This document shows positions 14,256 through 21,701 of a DNA stretch of 38,905 nucleotides, one piece after another. The notes beneath the pieces are model-generated. The model did no database searches and was not told the DNA's origin. It saw nothing but the letters and a program-made list of their open reading frames with translations. Source of the stretch: Coriobacteriales bacterium (GTDB lineage: Bacteria > Actinomycetota > Coriobacteriia > Coriobacteriales > Atopobiaceae); contig JAUMWL010000001.1 of NCBI GenBank assembly GCA_030529665.1, positions 44,393 through 83,297 on the forward strand, read 5' to 3'. A program made the translations under genes and the position numbers. The first letter of the stretch is position 1, and every line of letters begins with the position of its first letter.

Positions 14256-15065
14256 ATGCTGGCGGTGTATGATCTGTCCTGCAATGGTTTGCGAGAACCG
14301 CGTGGGGTTGTTGGAAATCCCAGGTTTTCGTGGCGCTTGGGCTCGGATAGGGCGGGGGCGTCGCAGGCTGCGTATAGGATTACCGTAACGTCCATGGGCA
14401 CCGGCGACGTGGTGTGGGACTCGGGCAAGGTACGCTCCGACCGTGCCCAAACGCGCTATGCGGGCGCCCCGCTTGTTACGTCTGATCAATACGTGTGGTT
14501 TGTTGCCGTGTGGGACGACGCTGGCGAGCAGGCCTATGGCACGCCTTCGGCCTTCTTGTGTGGCGACAAGGGCGAAGAGCCGTGGGGCGAGTGGTTGCCG
14601 CAGCGCAGGGGAATGGTGTGGACCTCAGACGAGCGCCTAAACCAAGCCGTGGAGGAGGCGTCCCAGTACCAGCGGCTCGTAGGCACGTTGGCCATGCGCT
14701 GTGTGTGGGACGTGGGCGACGATGAGTCCGCGCAATGCGAGCGCTCCAGCAAGAGCTCGCGGACTGTGGAGCATGCTTGGAGAAACGTGGTTGGGCTGGT
14801 GGAGCATTCCGCAGACTTTGCAACGGTGCGCATTCAGCCGCCGAGCAAAAGCGAGCTTCCATGCGAACTGCAATTTGCGCAAGGATCGCTCCTCATCCCC
14901 CAAGGGCTTCTGTTTGTTCGCTGGGAGCAAGACCACGATGCAAGAAGATTACAGGTAAGCATGCCGCCCGGCGTTAGTGGTACGCTAGTGCTTGGAACCA
15001 AGCAAGTGGAGGTTGTGAGCGGCCAGCATGTGCTGTGCGAGGGCAAACAAGAGCGACAACGATAA
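14256..15065 (+). CDS. Alpha-L-rhamnosidase (GH78)-like protein lacking the catalytic domain
   Basis: ATG 14256 follows GAGAGGA and gives 269 residues. Residues 5-100 resemble the N-terminal beta-sandwich of bacterial alpha-L-rhamnosidases: NPRFSWRLGSDRAGASQAAY, then VVWDSGKVRSD, RYAGAPLVTSDQYVWFVAVW and a short WDDAGE turn. Residues 205-262 resemble the C-terminal barrel-capping domain, with LLFVRWEQD, LQVSMPPGVSGTLVL and VEVVSGQHVL. The (alpha/alpha)6 catalytic barrel of about 500-600 residues expected between them is absent; only about 100 non-matching residues connect the two. The frame is open, so this is either an ancient in-frame deletion kept as a binding or structural protein, or a decaying gene. 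No signal peptide is seen. It is the first gene of a four-gene operon. Confidence 0.6.
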   Translation: MLAVYDLSCNGLREPRGVVGNPRFSWRLGSDRAGASQAAYRITVTSMGTGDVVWDSGKVRSDRAQTRYAGAPLVTSDQYVWFVAVWDDAGEQAYGTPSAFLCGDKGEEPWGEWLPQRRGMVWTSDERLNQAVEEASQYQRLVGTLAMRCVWDVGDDESAQCERSSKSSRTVEHAWRNVVGLVEHSADFATVRIQPPSKSELPCELQFAQGSLLIPQGLLFVRWEQDHDARRLQVSMPPGVSGTLVLGTKQVEVVSGQHVLCEGKQERQR

Positions 15066-15076
15066 GGAATCTGCAG

Positions 15077-15877
15077 ATGGCAAACATTAGACTCGTCGCC
15101 GTGGACGAGGACGGTACGTTTTTGCGCGATCACAAGCACTACGACGTCGCGCGTTTTGAGAGAATATATGGCCGCATGCGCGATGCGGGCGTGCATTTTG
15201 TGGTGGCAACGGGCAACCAGTGCTATCAGGTAATGAACCTCTTTCCCAACCACGTGGGTGACATGGGCATCGTGTCGGCAAACGGTGCGTATGTGCTCGA
15301 TGGTCACGAGGAGGTGTTTGCCGCACGTGCAGAGCCGGACGCCGTACGCCGCATGATAGACATCTGCCACACGTATCCGCACGTGCCGTTTTCCATGCTT
15401 GGCGTGCAGGCGGCATATGTGGAGCGCGGCACGTCGCAGGAGTTCTTTGACGACATGGCGCAGTATTGCCATCGGCAGTACTGGGTGGATGACTTTGCGA
15501 GCGTGGACGACCAGGTATTCATGTTCTCTTCGGTGGTGCCCGAGTCCGAGCTCAAGGAGTGCATGGACCTGGTGCGCCAGGCAGTTGGCGATTGCATGGA
15601 CGTGGTTGGGTCGGGAGACGGGTACTTTGACGTGGTGTGTCCGGGCGTGAGCAAGGCCGTGGGCCTGAGGTATCTTATGGACAGGTGGGGCGTGGAGCCG
15701 CATGAGTGCGTGGCGTTTGGCGACTCGGACAACGACCTTGAGATGCTTCGCCTTGTTGGTCATAGCTATGCCATGGAAAACGCCCCGCAAAGCGTAAAGG
15801 ACGTGGCCGATGCCATTGCGCCGCCCTGCACGGAGGACGGTGTGCTGCAAGTGCTGGAAGAGCTGTTTGGGGACTAA
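15077..15877 (+). CDS. Cof-type HAD-IIB family phosphatase
   Basis: This haloacid-dehalogenase-fold hydrolase of the Cof/YidA type usually dephosphorylates sugar phosphates or cofactors in the cytoplasm. ATG 15077 has AAGGA upstream and lies 11 bases after the previous stop, giving 266 residues. Motif I is VDEDGT (about 9-14, Asp nucleophile and acid/base), motif II is the VVATGN region near residues 42-47, and motif IV is the GDSDNDLEML block near 214-223. The large cap insertion between motifs II and III is typical of subfamily IIB. The specific substrate cannot be inferred; the neighbours hint at sugar or nucleotide metabolism. Confidence 0.88.
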   Translation: MANIRLVAVDEDGTFLRDHKHYDVARFERIYGRMRDAGVHFVVATGNQCYQVMNLFPNHVGDMGIVSANGAYVLDGHEEVFAARAEPDAVRRMIDICHTYPHVPFSMLGVQAAYVERGTSQEFFDDMAQYCHRQYWVDDFASVDDQVFMFSSVVPESELKECMDLVRQAVGDCMDVVGSGDGYFDVVCPGVSKAVGLRYLMDRWGVEPHECVAFGDSDNDLEMLRLVGHSYAMENAPQSVKDVADAIAPPCTEDGVLQVLEELFGD

Positions 15878-15880
15878 GAC

Positions 15881-17059
15881 ATGATGTATGGCGACTCTTT
15901 GCAATTGGCAGATGTTCGTGTGTCTAGGCTGCTGCGCGGTGCGCTGGACGTGTTGGTAGACAACGACGGTTGGATACGGCCAAGGCGTTTTGCCAATGCC
16001 CAGATGCATGCGCTCACGAGCTGCATGGCATGGCATCCCGGGCTGTTTAGGCAGATGGCTGCCACGACGGCGGGCGTTCGCGTGAGCTTTGCCACCGATG
16101 CCACCGAGGTTGCCCTTGAGGTAATGGTCGATGCAGAGCCGTCCGCCACGGCGGCGATTCTCAACCACATTCCCGAGCGTGCCGCCATGGTAAGGGAGGT
16201 GGCCCAAACAAGCGCCCCCATGGTGTACGACCTACGTGACCACTCCGTCGTGTACGGGCCATACGATGGCTTTTCCGCACAGGTGGATGGACGTGTTCTG
16301 GATGCGGTGTTTCCGCGGTTCGACAGGCTTCACGTGTCGCTAAGGGACCCGCGCACAGATCCTGGTGAGGGAATCGTGGCCCTTCCTGGGCTTGGCATGC
16401 GGCATGAGGTGGAGATATGGCTTCCCTGCCTGCGTGGATGCGCCATACGCGGCTTGTGGACAAACGGCTCGTACGTGGAGCCCTTGTCGTCTGGCCCCAA
16501 GCTCCTTGTGCTGGGAGACTCCGTGGGGCAAGGCTTTTGTTGCGGCAATCCGGCACGGGCCTTCCCGTCGCTCGTGGCCCAGGGTCTAAACTTGGACCTT
16601 GTGAACCAGAGCCTCTCCAGGCAAGTATTCCAGCCAACATCGCTTTTGGGAATCCAATTGGACGATGTGGAGCACGTGGTGGTGGAGTTTGGGTTGGGTT
16701 ACAAGTACGAGCGCTGCAGTCCCACCGTGGCGGCCCAAGACGTTCGCGGGCTTATGGTGGAGATAGGCCAGAGGTGGCCCATGGCGCACGTGTGGGTGAT
16801 CACGCCCCTGTGGAACGACCTAAAGAAGGCGCCGGCGGCCAAAGGCAGCTGCTACGAAGCGCTTCCGCGCCTGATCGCACAGGGCATAAGGCGCTATGGC
16901 GCAACAATGGTGGACGGCCTGGGACTTATGGACCACAGCACGACGCTCTTGCGCGACGAGCGCGATCATCCGGGCGCAAAGGGCCACGAGCAGATTGCAA
17001 AGCGCCTCATAAAGACAATGCGCCAAGTCAACAATACACAGACGGAGGAGGTCAAATGA
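15881..17059 (+). CDS. SGNH/GDSL-type esterase with N-terminal accessory domain
   Basis: The 392-residue protein has two parts. Residues 1-200 look like a beta-rich accessory domain, as found ahead of SGNH hydrolases and CE2-type carbohydrate esterases. Residues 207-385 form the SGNH hydrolase domain. The nucleophile block is LLVLGDSVGQGF (Ser-214), and the C-terminal catalytic block is DERDHPGAKGHEQIA with the Asp-x-x-His pattern (here DHPG). The middle Asn block is poorly matched (VVVEFGLGYKYE). No signal peptide is evident, so it may deacylate an intracellular sugar or glycoside. It starts three bases after the HAD stop, and its own stop overlaps the start of the next gene, so it is firmly within the operon. 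Confidence 0.82.
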   Translation: MMYGDSLQLADVRVSRLLRGALDVLVDNDGWIRPRRFANAQMHALTSCMAWHPGLFRQMAATTAGVRVSFATDATEVALEVMVDAEPSATAAILNHIPERAAMVREVAQTSAPMVYDLRDHSVVYGPYDGFSAQVDGRVLDAVFPRFDRLHVSLRDPRTDPGEGIVALPGLGMRHEVEIWLPCLRGCAIRGLWTNGSYVEPLSSGPKLLVLGDSVGQGFCCGNPARAFPSLVAQGLNLDLVNQSLSRQVFQPTSLLGIQLDDVEHVVVEFGLGYKYERCSPTVAAQDVRGLMVEIGQRWPMAHVWVITPLWNDLKKAPAAKGSCYEALPRLIAQGIRRYGATMVDGLGLMDHSTTLLRDERDHPGAKGHEQIAKRLIKTMRQVNNTQTEEVK

Positions 17060-18273
17060 ATCCGTTTGCGCCCCACCTTACCGGCGAGCTCTCCGCAGAG
17101 GCCAGCGAGCAGGTGCGCGCACTTGTAAGCGGCAAGCAGCACAACCCCTATGCCACGCCAAACGACGCAGCCCTTAGGAGGGACCCCAAAGACCGTGACA
17201 AAGACACGGCGTTGCGCCCCGCATTCGTTCGCGATGCCGAGAAGATCTTGCACATGCCGGCATACAACCGACTTGCAGCCAAGACGCAGGTATTCTCGTT
17301 TCGATCGAATGACGACCTCACGCGCCGAGGCTTGCATGTTCAGCTGGTCGCGCGTGTGGCACGCGACATCGGGCGTGCGCTTGGCCTCAACCTCGACCTC
17401 ATAGAGGCCATAGCCTTGGGCCACGACATTGGGCACACGCCGTTTGGTCATGCGGGAGAGAGGTTCCTAAACGACGCGTTTCACCGGTACACGGGGCGCT
17501 GGTTCTTCCACAACGTGCAGAGCGTGCGCGTTTTGGACGTGTTGTATGGCCGCAACATAAGCATACAGACGCTTGATGGGGTGGTGTGCCACAACGGCGA
17601 GTTTGAGCAGCAGAGATTGCGCACGAGCGACAGGTCGAGCGTGGAGGACTACGACAACATGGTGGCACGCTGCTGGCAAAACGGCGACGACGAGATTCGG
17701 CACCTCGCGCCCATGACGCTTGAGGGGTGCGTGGTGCGCGTGAGCGACATCATTGCCTACGTGGGCAAGGACAGGCAGGACGCCATACGTGCGGGAATCG
17801 CCTCGGAGGACACCTTTGCCGACGGAATGGGAGGAGCCTACAACGCGTGGGCACTCAAGGCGTTTACGGCAGACGTGGTGGAGCATAGCGTGGGGAGGTC
17901 CCGCATCGCCATGAGCGAGGAGGCCTTTTGCGAGATGCGGCGGGCCAAGCGCGAGAACTACCAAAAGATATATGGCGTGAGCGAGGTAAACGGAGAGTTC
18001 AGTCGCGAGGTGGGTGAGCTCTTCTTTGCAATATACGACAGCATACGAAGTGACTTGCTGGCCGGTCGCGAGGATGCACCGGTGTTTAGGCACCACATTC
18101 GCTTTGTCAACCAGTGGCTGGGCCACTACGGGCAGGAATACGACTGGCAGTCGGACGTGGACCTCACAACGGTGGACTACCTTGCCTCTATGACCGACGA
18201 CTACTTTATGGCGTTGGCCATGGCGCTCTATCCTGAGTCGGAGCGCCTGTTTCCCCGTCGCGAGCACTTTTAG
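17056..18273 (+). CDS. dGTPase-like HD-domain triphosphohydrolase
   Basis: This belongs to the deoxyguanosinetriphosphate triphosphohydrolase-like family, which hydrolyses dNTPs to nucleosides and triphosphate. ATG 17056 shares bases with the previous TGA (ATGA overlap) and follows GGAGGAGG, giving 405 residues. The frame is open upstream to 16417, but that part lies in another frame of the SGNH gene and is spurious. The metal-binding HD motif is intact: His-94 in RRGLHVQLVARVAR, then ALGHDIGHTPFGHAGE (His-Asp at 123-124), and a later aspartate in VRVSDIIAYVGKD. It resembles the shorter dGTPase-like type rather than E. coli Dgt (505 residues). It is the last gene of the operon. Confidence 0.9.
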   Translation: MNPFAPHLTGELSAEASEQVRALVSGKQHNPYATPNDAALRRDPKDRDKDTALRPAFVRDAEKILHMPAYNRLAAKTQVFSFRSNDDLTRRGLHVQLVARVARDIGRALGLNLDLIEAIALGHDIGHTPFGHAGERFLNDAFHRYTGRWFFHNVQSVRVLDVLYGRNISIQTLDGVVCHNGEFEQQRLRTSDRSSVEDYDNMVARCWQNGDDEIRHLAPMTLEGCVVRVSDIIAYVGKDRQDAIRAGIASEDTFADGMGGAYNAWALKAFTADVVEHSVGRSRIAMSEEAFCEMRRAKRENYQKIYGVSEVNGEFSREVGELFFAIYDSIRSDLLAGREDAPVFRHHIRFVNQWLGHYGQEYDWQSDVDLTTVDYLASMTDDYFMALAMALYPESERLFPRREHF

Positions 18274-18281
18274 GAGCAAAA

Positions 18282-18310
18282 CGGGCGATGTGGAGTATCC
18301 CCATCGCCCG
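18282..18310 (-). terminator. Terminator of the minus-strand acidic protein gene
   Basis: CGGGCGATG (18282-18290) pairs with CATCGCCCG (18302-18310). Read on the minus strand the stem is followed by TTTT (18281-18278 region), so it best fits termination of the 18334-18909 gene. It may also slow the convergent operon. Confidence 0.65.
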
Positions 18311-18333
18311 CACGAATGCTCTGCGTCGCTATG

Positions 18334-18909
18334 TTAGCGTCCCAGCTTATCCTCTATGTAGGAGCGTCCGATTGAAGTAAGCTTATAGGTGCCATGGGCC
18401 TGCATGCTGCTGCCCGACTTGGAGAGCTGCTCAACCATGGGGTCGGACTTGCGCTTCTCTTGGGTGATGGTGGTGGACAGGTAGCGCACGGGCTGATCGA
18501 TGCCCTTGAGCATCTTGCTGACGTCAAACGTCTTCCAAGACTCCTTGCCCTGCTCCTCCTCGAGCCACCATGCGGCCGTCGCGACCTTTTGGCGAACGGT
18601 CTTGGGGCCTATGGCATAGAAAAACTGCTCAAACGTCTGAAAACCCTCGGGCTCATCCTCTACGTCCTGCGCGTCGTCTTCGTAATCATCGTCGGACTCA
18701 TAGTATTCGGCTGCGTCGGAGTCTTCAGAGAAATCGAGGTCATCGTCAATCTCGTCTTCGTCCTCAATAATCACAATTCGCTCGTCAGAGCCAAAGAAGT
18801 AGTCGTCAAGCCAGGCAAGCGCACGTCTTTTGGCCCCGTCAGAAAGAGGAAGAAGGATGTCGTACGCAGCGGCAATGGCTTCTAGCTCACTCGCAATGTT
18901 TTGATTCAT
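18334..18909 (-). CDS. Acidic hypothetical protein with a possible winged-helix-like C-terminus
   Basis: I do not recognise a named family. The 191-residue product begins at ATG 18909, with GAGAGGAAC upstream at a rather long spacing. Residues 1-45 look helical (SELEAIAAAYDILLPLSDGAKRRALAWLDDYFF). Residues 45-90 are almost entirely Asp/Glu/Ser/Tyr, an unstructured acidic linker. Residues 90-191 are compact and less biased, with AIGPKTVRQKVATAAWWLEE and the tail YKLTSIGRSYIEDKL, which resembles the end of winged-helix domains. No membrane segment or signal peptide is present, so it is probably cytosolic. It is a single gene with its own terminator. A regulatory or scaffold role is possible but unsupported. 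Confidence 0.55.
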   Translation of the reverse strand: MNQNIASELEAIAAAYDILLPLSDGAKRRALAWLDDYFFGSDERIVIIEDEDEIDDDLDFSEDSDAAEYYESDDDYEDDAQDVEDEPEGFQTFEQFFYAIGPKTVRQKVATAAWWLEEEQGKESWKTFDVSKMLKGIDQPVRYLSTTITQEKRKSDPMVEQLSKSGSSMQAHGTYKLTSIGRSYIEDKLGR

Positions 18910-19113
18910 TAGGAATAGTTCCTCTCTGCTCCTTAGTGTCTATTCAAAAACACCATTAACACTAATCAACCTGATTTAATTATGTGATGATAGCCTACAT
19001 ATATCGTACAGCTCTATGGTTCTTCACAGAATTTATATTATGTCTGCGGGTGGACCAATGTAGTGGGGGCTTCTCCTTTTTTGCCTAAGAAGCACCAGAC
19101 CTGTATGGGGGCC
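18910..19113. other. AT-rich intergenic region between divergent genes
   Basis: No gene is seen. The left half is markedly AT-rich and probably carries the promoter of the minus-strand acidic protein, though no clear -35/-10 pair stands out. A small stem (GCTTCT at 19070-19075 with AGAAGC at 19088-19093) lies in the right half, with a T-rich loop. Confidence 0.45.
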
Positions 19114-19172
19114 AGGCGATGGGGACACTCCCCTTTGCCTGGCACCAAGCAAAGGGTGTGTCCCCGCCGCCT
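19114..19172. repeat. Large imperfect hairpin with GGGGACAC arms
   Basis: The arms at 19114-19138 and 19149-19172 pair with few mismatches. The core is GGGGACAC...GTGTCCCC with an inner CCCTTTGC/GCAAAGGG. The style (GGGGAC-rich arms in an intergenic region) resembles the inverted repeat at 12091-12152. It lies about 130 bases before the P-type ATPase gene, so it is not a simple gene-end terminator for a plus-strand neighbour. Confidence 0.65.
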
Positions 19173-19222
19173 GCCTTCACGGGAAGCGCCTGTGGGAACC
19201 CTCAATAAAAAGACGAAATCTC

Positions 19223-19254
19223 TTGATTCAAACGGCCTTGGGTTCACGTAGAAT
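19223..19254 (+). promoter_or_regulatory. Weak candidate promoter of the P-type ATPase operon
   Basis: TTGATT (19223-19228) and TAGAAT (19249-19254) are present, but their 20-base spacing is longer than ideal. Confidence 0.3.
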
Positions 19255-19298
19255 TGTATGTTACGCATACGCACGAGTTGTTATGAACGGGGTAGAGC

Positions 19299-21701
19299 AT
19301 GGGCCAAACCGCCTCTAGCACACAACCGACGCCTACGGGCCTGACCTCTGCGGAGGTGGCAGAGCGTGTTGCAGCAGGCAAAACGAACGCAAACACCGAT
19401 GTAAAGACAAAATCCGTCGTCCAAATATTGCGGGAGCACACGTTTACGCTCTTTAATCTGGTAAACGTAGCGCTTGCGGCCTTGGTGGCCATAACGGGCC
19501 AGTACCGCAACATGACGTTTATGCTTGTCGTCATCATCAACTTGGTGATTGGCGTGGTGCAAGAGACGCGAGCCAAGCAGATGGTGGACAAGCTCTCCAT
19601 TCTTACGGCCAAGAAGGTGCGCGTGCTGAGGGATGGTGCCGAGTGCGAGCTGAGCGTTGACGACCTGGTTTTGGACGATCTGTTCATGCTGCAGCATGGT
19701 GACCAGGTGCCGGCGGACGCCGTGGTGGTTGCTGGTGGTCCTCTTATGGACGAGAGCCTGCTTACGGGAGAGAGCAACCAAATAGAGAAGCATCCGGGAG
19801 ACGAGCTTTTTTCGGGGAGCTTTGTGGTGGCGGGTGCCGTTACGGCACGCGTGTGTCGTGTGGGACTCGATGGCTATGCGGCAAGGATCAATGCCGAGGC
19901 GCACTATGTAAAGGAAGTGTCCTCAGAGATACTCGCCACCCTCAAGATGATCATAAAGTACTCCACCATAGCCTTGGTCCCGCTGGGCGTGGGCCTCTTT
20001 ATCAGGACCCTCAACATGGAGGGAACCACCACCACTGACGCGATCCTCTCCACGGTGGCGGCGGTGGTGGGAATGATTCCCCAGGGGCTGGTGCTCCTTA
20101 CCTCAAGCGTCCTGGCCATCGCAACCACGCGCTTGGGTGGCAAGAACGTGTTGGTGCAACAGTCGTACTGCGTGGAGACGCTTGCGCGCGTAGACACGCT
20201 CTGTCTCGACAAGACGGGCACCATAACAAGTGGCGCCATGGAGGTCACAAGCATGCGTGCCGCAGGCGAGGACCCTTATGACGAGGCTGCCTGCAGAGAC
20301 ATGCTGCAGTGTGCCACCACGGTAATGTCGGCAAACGGGGCCGACGCAAACGAGACTGCCCTGGCAATGCTCGCGTTTGCCGACGAGATGGGCTTTGTTG
20401 CCTCCCCGGTTGTGCGGGAGGTGCCGTTCTCGTCGGCGCGCAAGTACTCGGGTTGCGTTACGGACGACGGAAGGTGCCTGGTGGTCGGTGCCGCCCAGTT
20501 TGTGCTGCGCGAGGCATACGAGGACCACAAGCACGAGGTTCAGACGTTTGCCCCCACGGAGCGCGTGCTCACCATTGCCGAGGTAGAGTCCTTTGGCAAC
20601 AACGACGACCTTGTGGGAAGGCCTCACGTCTTGGGCTACATCGGCATTCGCGACGAGGTTCGCGCCTCGGCCCCAGAGACCATTCGGTACTTTGCCGAGC
20701 AGGGCGTAAACCTCAAGGTGATCTCGGGAGACGACCCCGCCACGGTGGCGGCCATAGCTCACGACGTTGGCATTGAGGGGGCAAAGAACTACGTTGACGC
20801 CTCCACGCTGGTCACCGAGCAAGACATGCTGGATGCCGTGCGCACCAAGAGCATCTTTGGCAGGGTGACGCCCCAGCAAAAGAGGAGCCTGGTGCGCGCC
20901 TTGCACCAGGACGGCCATGTGGTCGCCATGACCGGCGACGGCGTAAACGACGTCTTGGCGCTAAAGGAGGCGGACTGCTCGGTGGCAATGGCGGCAGGAT
21001 CTGCGGCCGCGCGCAACGTTGCCGAGATCGTGCTGGCCGACAACGACTTTGCGCACATGCCCGAAGTCGTGGACGAGGGCCGCAGGTCGATCAACAACCT
21101 CCAGCGTTCGGCTTCGCTCTTCCTCGTGAAGACGGTGTTCTCGGCGCTTCTTGCCGTGGTGTGCATCGTCCTTCCCCCGTATCCCTTTATTCCCATCCAG
21201 ATGACGCTCATCTCGTCGGCAATAATAGGCATCCCCTCGTTTGTGTTGGCGCTAGAGCCCAATCACGACCTGGTAACGGGCGACTTTTTGGAAAACGTGC
21301 TTCGCAGGTCGCTGCCTGCTTCGGCCGCGATCGTTGTGGCGCTCATTTTGGTGCAGTTTGTTGAGCGCATCTTTGGACTTACGCTTGAGCAGGGGTCCAC
21401 GCTTAGCATGTACCTCACGGGCATCGTGGGCGTGGCTCTAATCGTAAAGATCTCTCAGCCGCTCACGCCCCTGCGCTGTGCTCTGGTTGCCTTTGTGGTA
21501 ACCATGCTCTTGGGCGGGAGCCTGCTCTTTAGGGATTTCTTCAAGCTGGCACCTATTTCGGGTAACATGATGTTGTTCCTCGTGGTGGCTGGCGCAGGCG
21601 CGCTGGCATTGTTCCTGTTTTTGTATGGGAGGCTCAACGGAGGGTCTGGTAAGGACGATTCCGTTACGAGCCTTGTGGCAACGTTGAAGGAGAGAGCATA
21701 A
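19299..21701 (+). CDS. P-type cation-transporting ATPase, CtpE-like
   Basis: This integral membrane ion pump is 800 residues long. The actuator motif is DESLLTGES. The phosphorylated aspartate is Asp-304 in CLDKTGTITSG, and the hinge motif MTGDGVNDVLALKEAD lies around residue 545. Membrane segment 4 carries IPQGLVLL rather than the PEGL of Ca2+ (SERCA-type) or CPC of heavy-metal pumps. That PQGL variant, the length and the lack of an N-terminal metal-binding domain fit the actinobacterial CtpE group, for which calcium uptake has been reported in mycobacteria. The ion here is inference. The start ATG 19299 has a GGGGT-type ribosome-binding site. Its stop overlaps the aconitase start (TAATG), so the two are translationally coupled. 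Confidence 0.88.
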   Translation: MGQTASSTQPTPTGLTSAEVAERVAAGKTNANTDVKTKSVVQILREHTFTLFNLVNVALAALVAITGQYRNMTFMLVVIINLVIGVVQETRAKQMVDKLSILTAKKVRVLRDGAECELSVDDLVLDDLFMLQHGDQVPADAVVVAGGPLMDESLLTGESNQIEKHPGDELFSGSFVVAGAVTARVCRVGLDGYAARINAEAHYVKEVSSEILATLKMIIKYSTIALVPLGVGLFIRTLNMEGTTTTDAILSTVAAVVGMIPQGLVLLTSSVLAIATTRLGGKNVLVQQSYCVETLARVDTLCLDKTGTITSGAMEVTSMRAAGEDPYDEAACRDMLQCATTVMSANGADANETALAMLAFADEMGFVASPVVREVPFSSARKYSGCVTDDGRCLVVGAAQFVLREAYEDHKHEVQTFAPTERVLTIAEVESFGNNDDLVGRPHVLGYIGIRDEVRASAPETIRYFAEQGVNLKVISGDDPATVAAIAHDVGIEGAKNYVDASTLVTEQDMLDAVRTKSIFGRVTPQQKRSLVRALHQDGHVVAMTGDGVNDVLALKEADCSVAMAAGSAAARNVAEIVLADNDFAHMPEVVDEGRRSINNLQRSASLFLVKTVFSALLAVVCIVLPPYPFIPIQMTLISSAIIGIPSFVLALEPNHDLVTGDFLENVLRRSLPASAAIVVALILVQFVERIFGLTLEQGSTLSMYLTGIVGVALIVKISQPLTPLRCALVAFVVTMLLGGSLLFRDFFKLAPISGNMMLFLVVAGAGALALFLFLYGRLNGGSGKDDSVTSLVATLKERA

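Noticed and set aside
14834-16207. 457-residue minus-strand frame opposite the HAD and SGNH genes
   Set aside because: It is His/Arg-rich, spans two conserved genes on the other strand and lacks a start signal.
16417-17055. N-terminal extension of the dGTPase-like protein
   Set aside because: It is an alternative frame of the SGNH gene; the true start at 17056 has a strong ribosome-binding site and an ATGA overlap.
19038-19274. Minus-strand 78-residue frame
   Set aside because: It spans the 19114-19172 hairpin and has no protein-like features.
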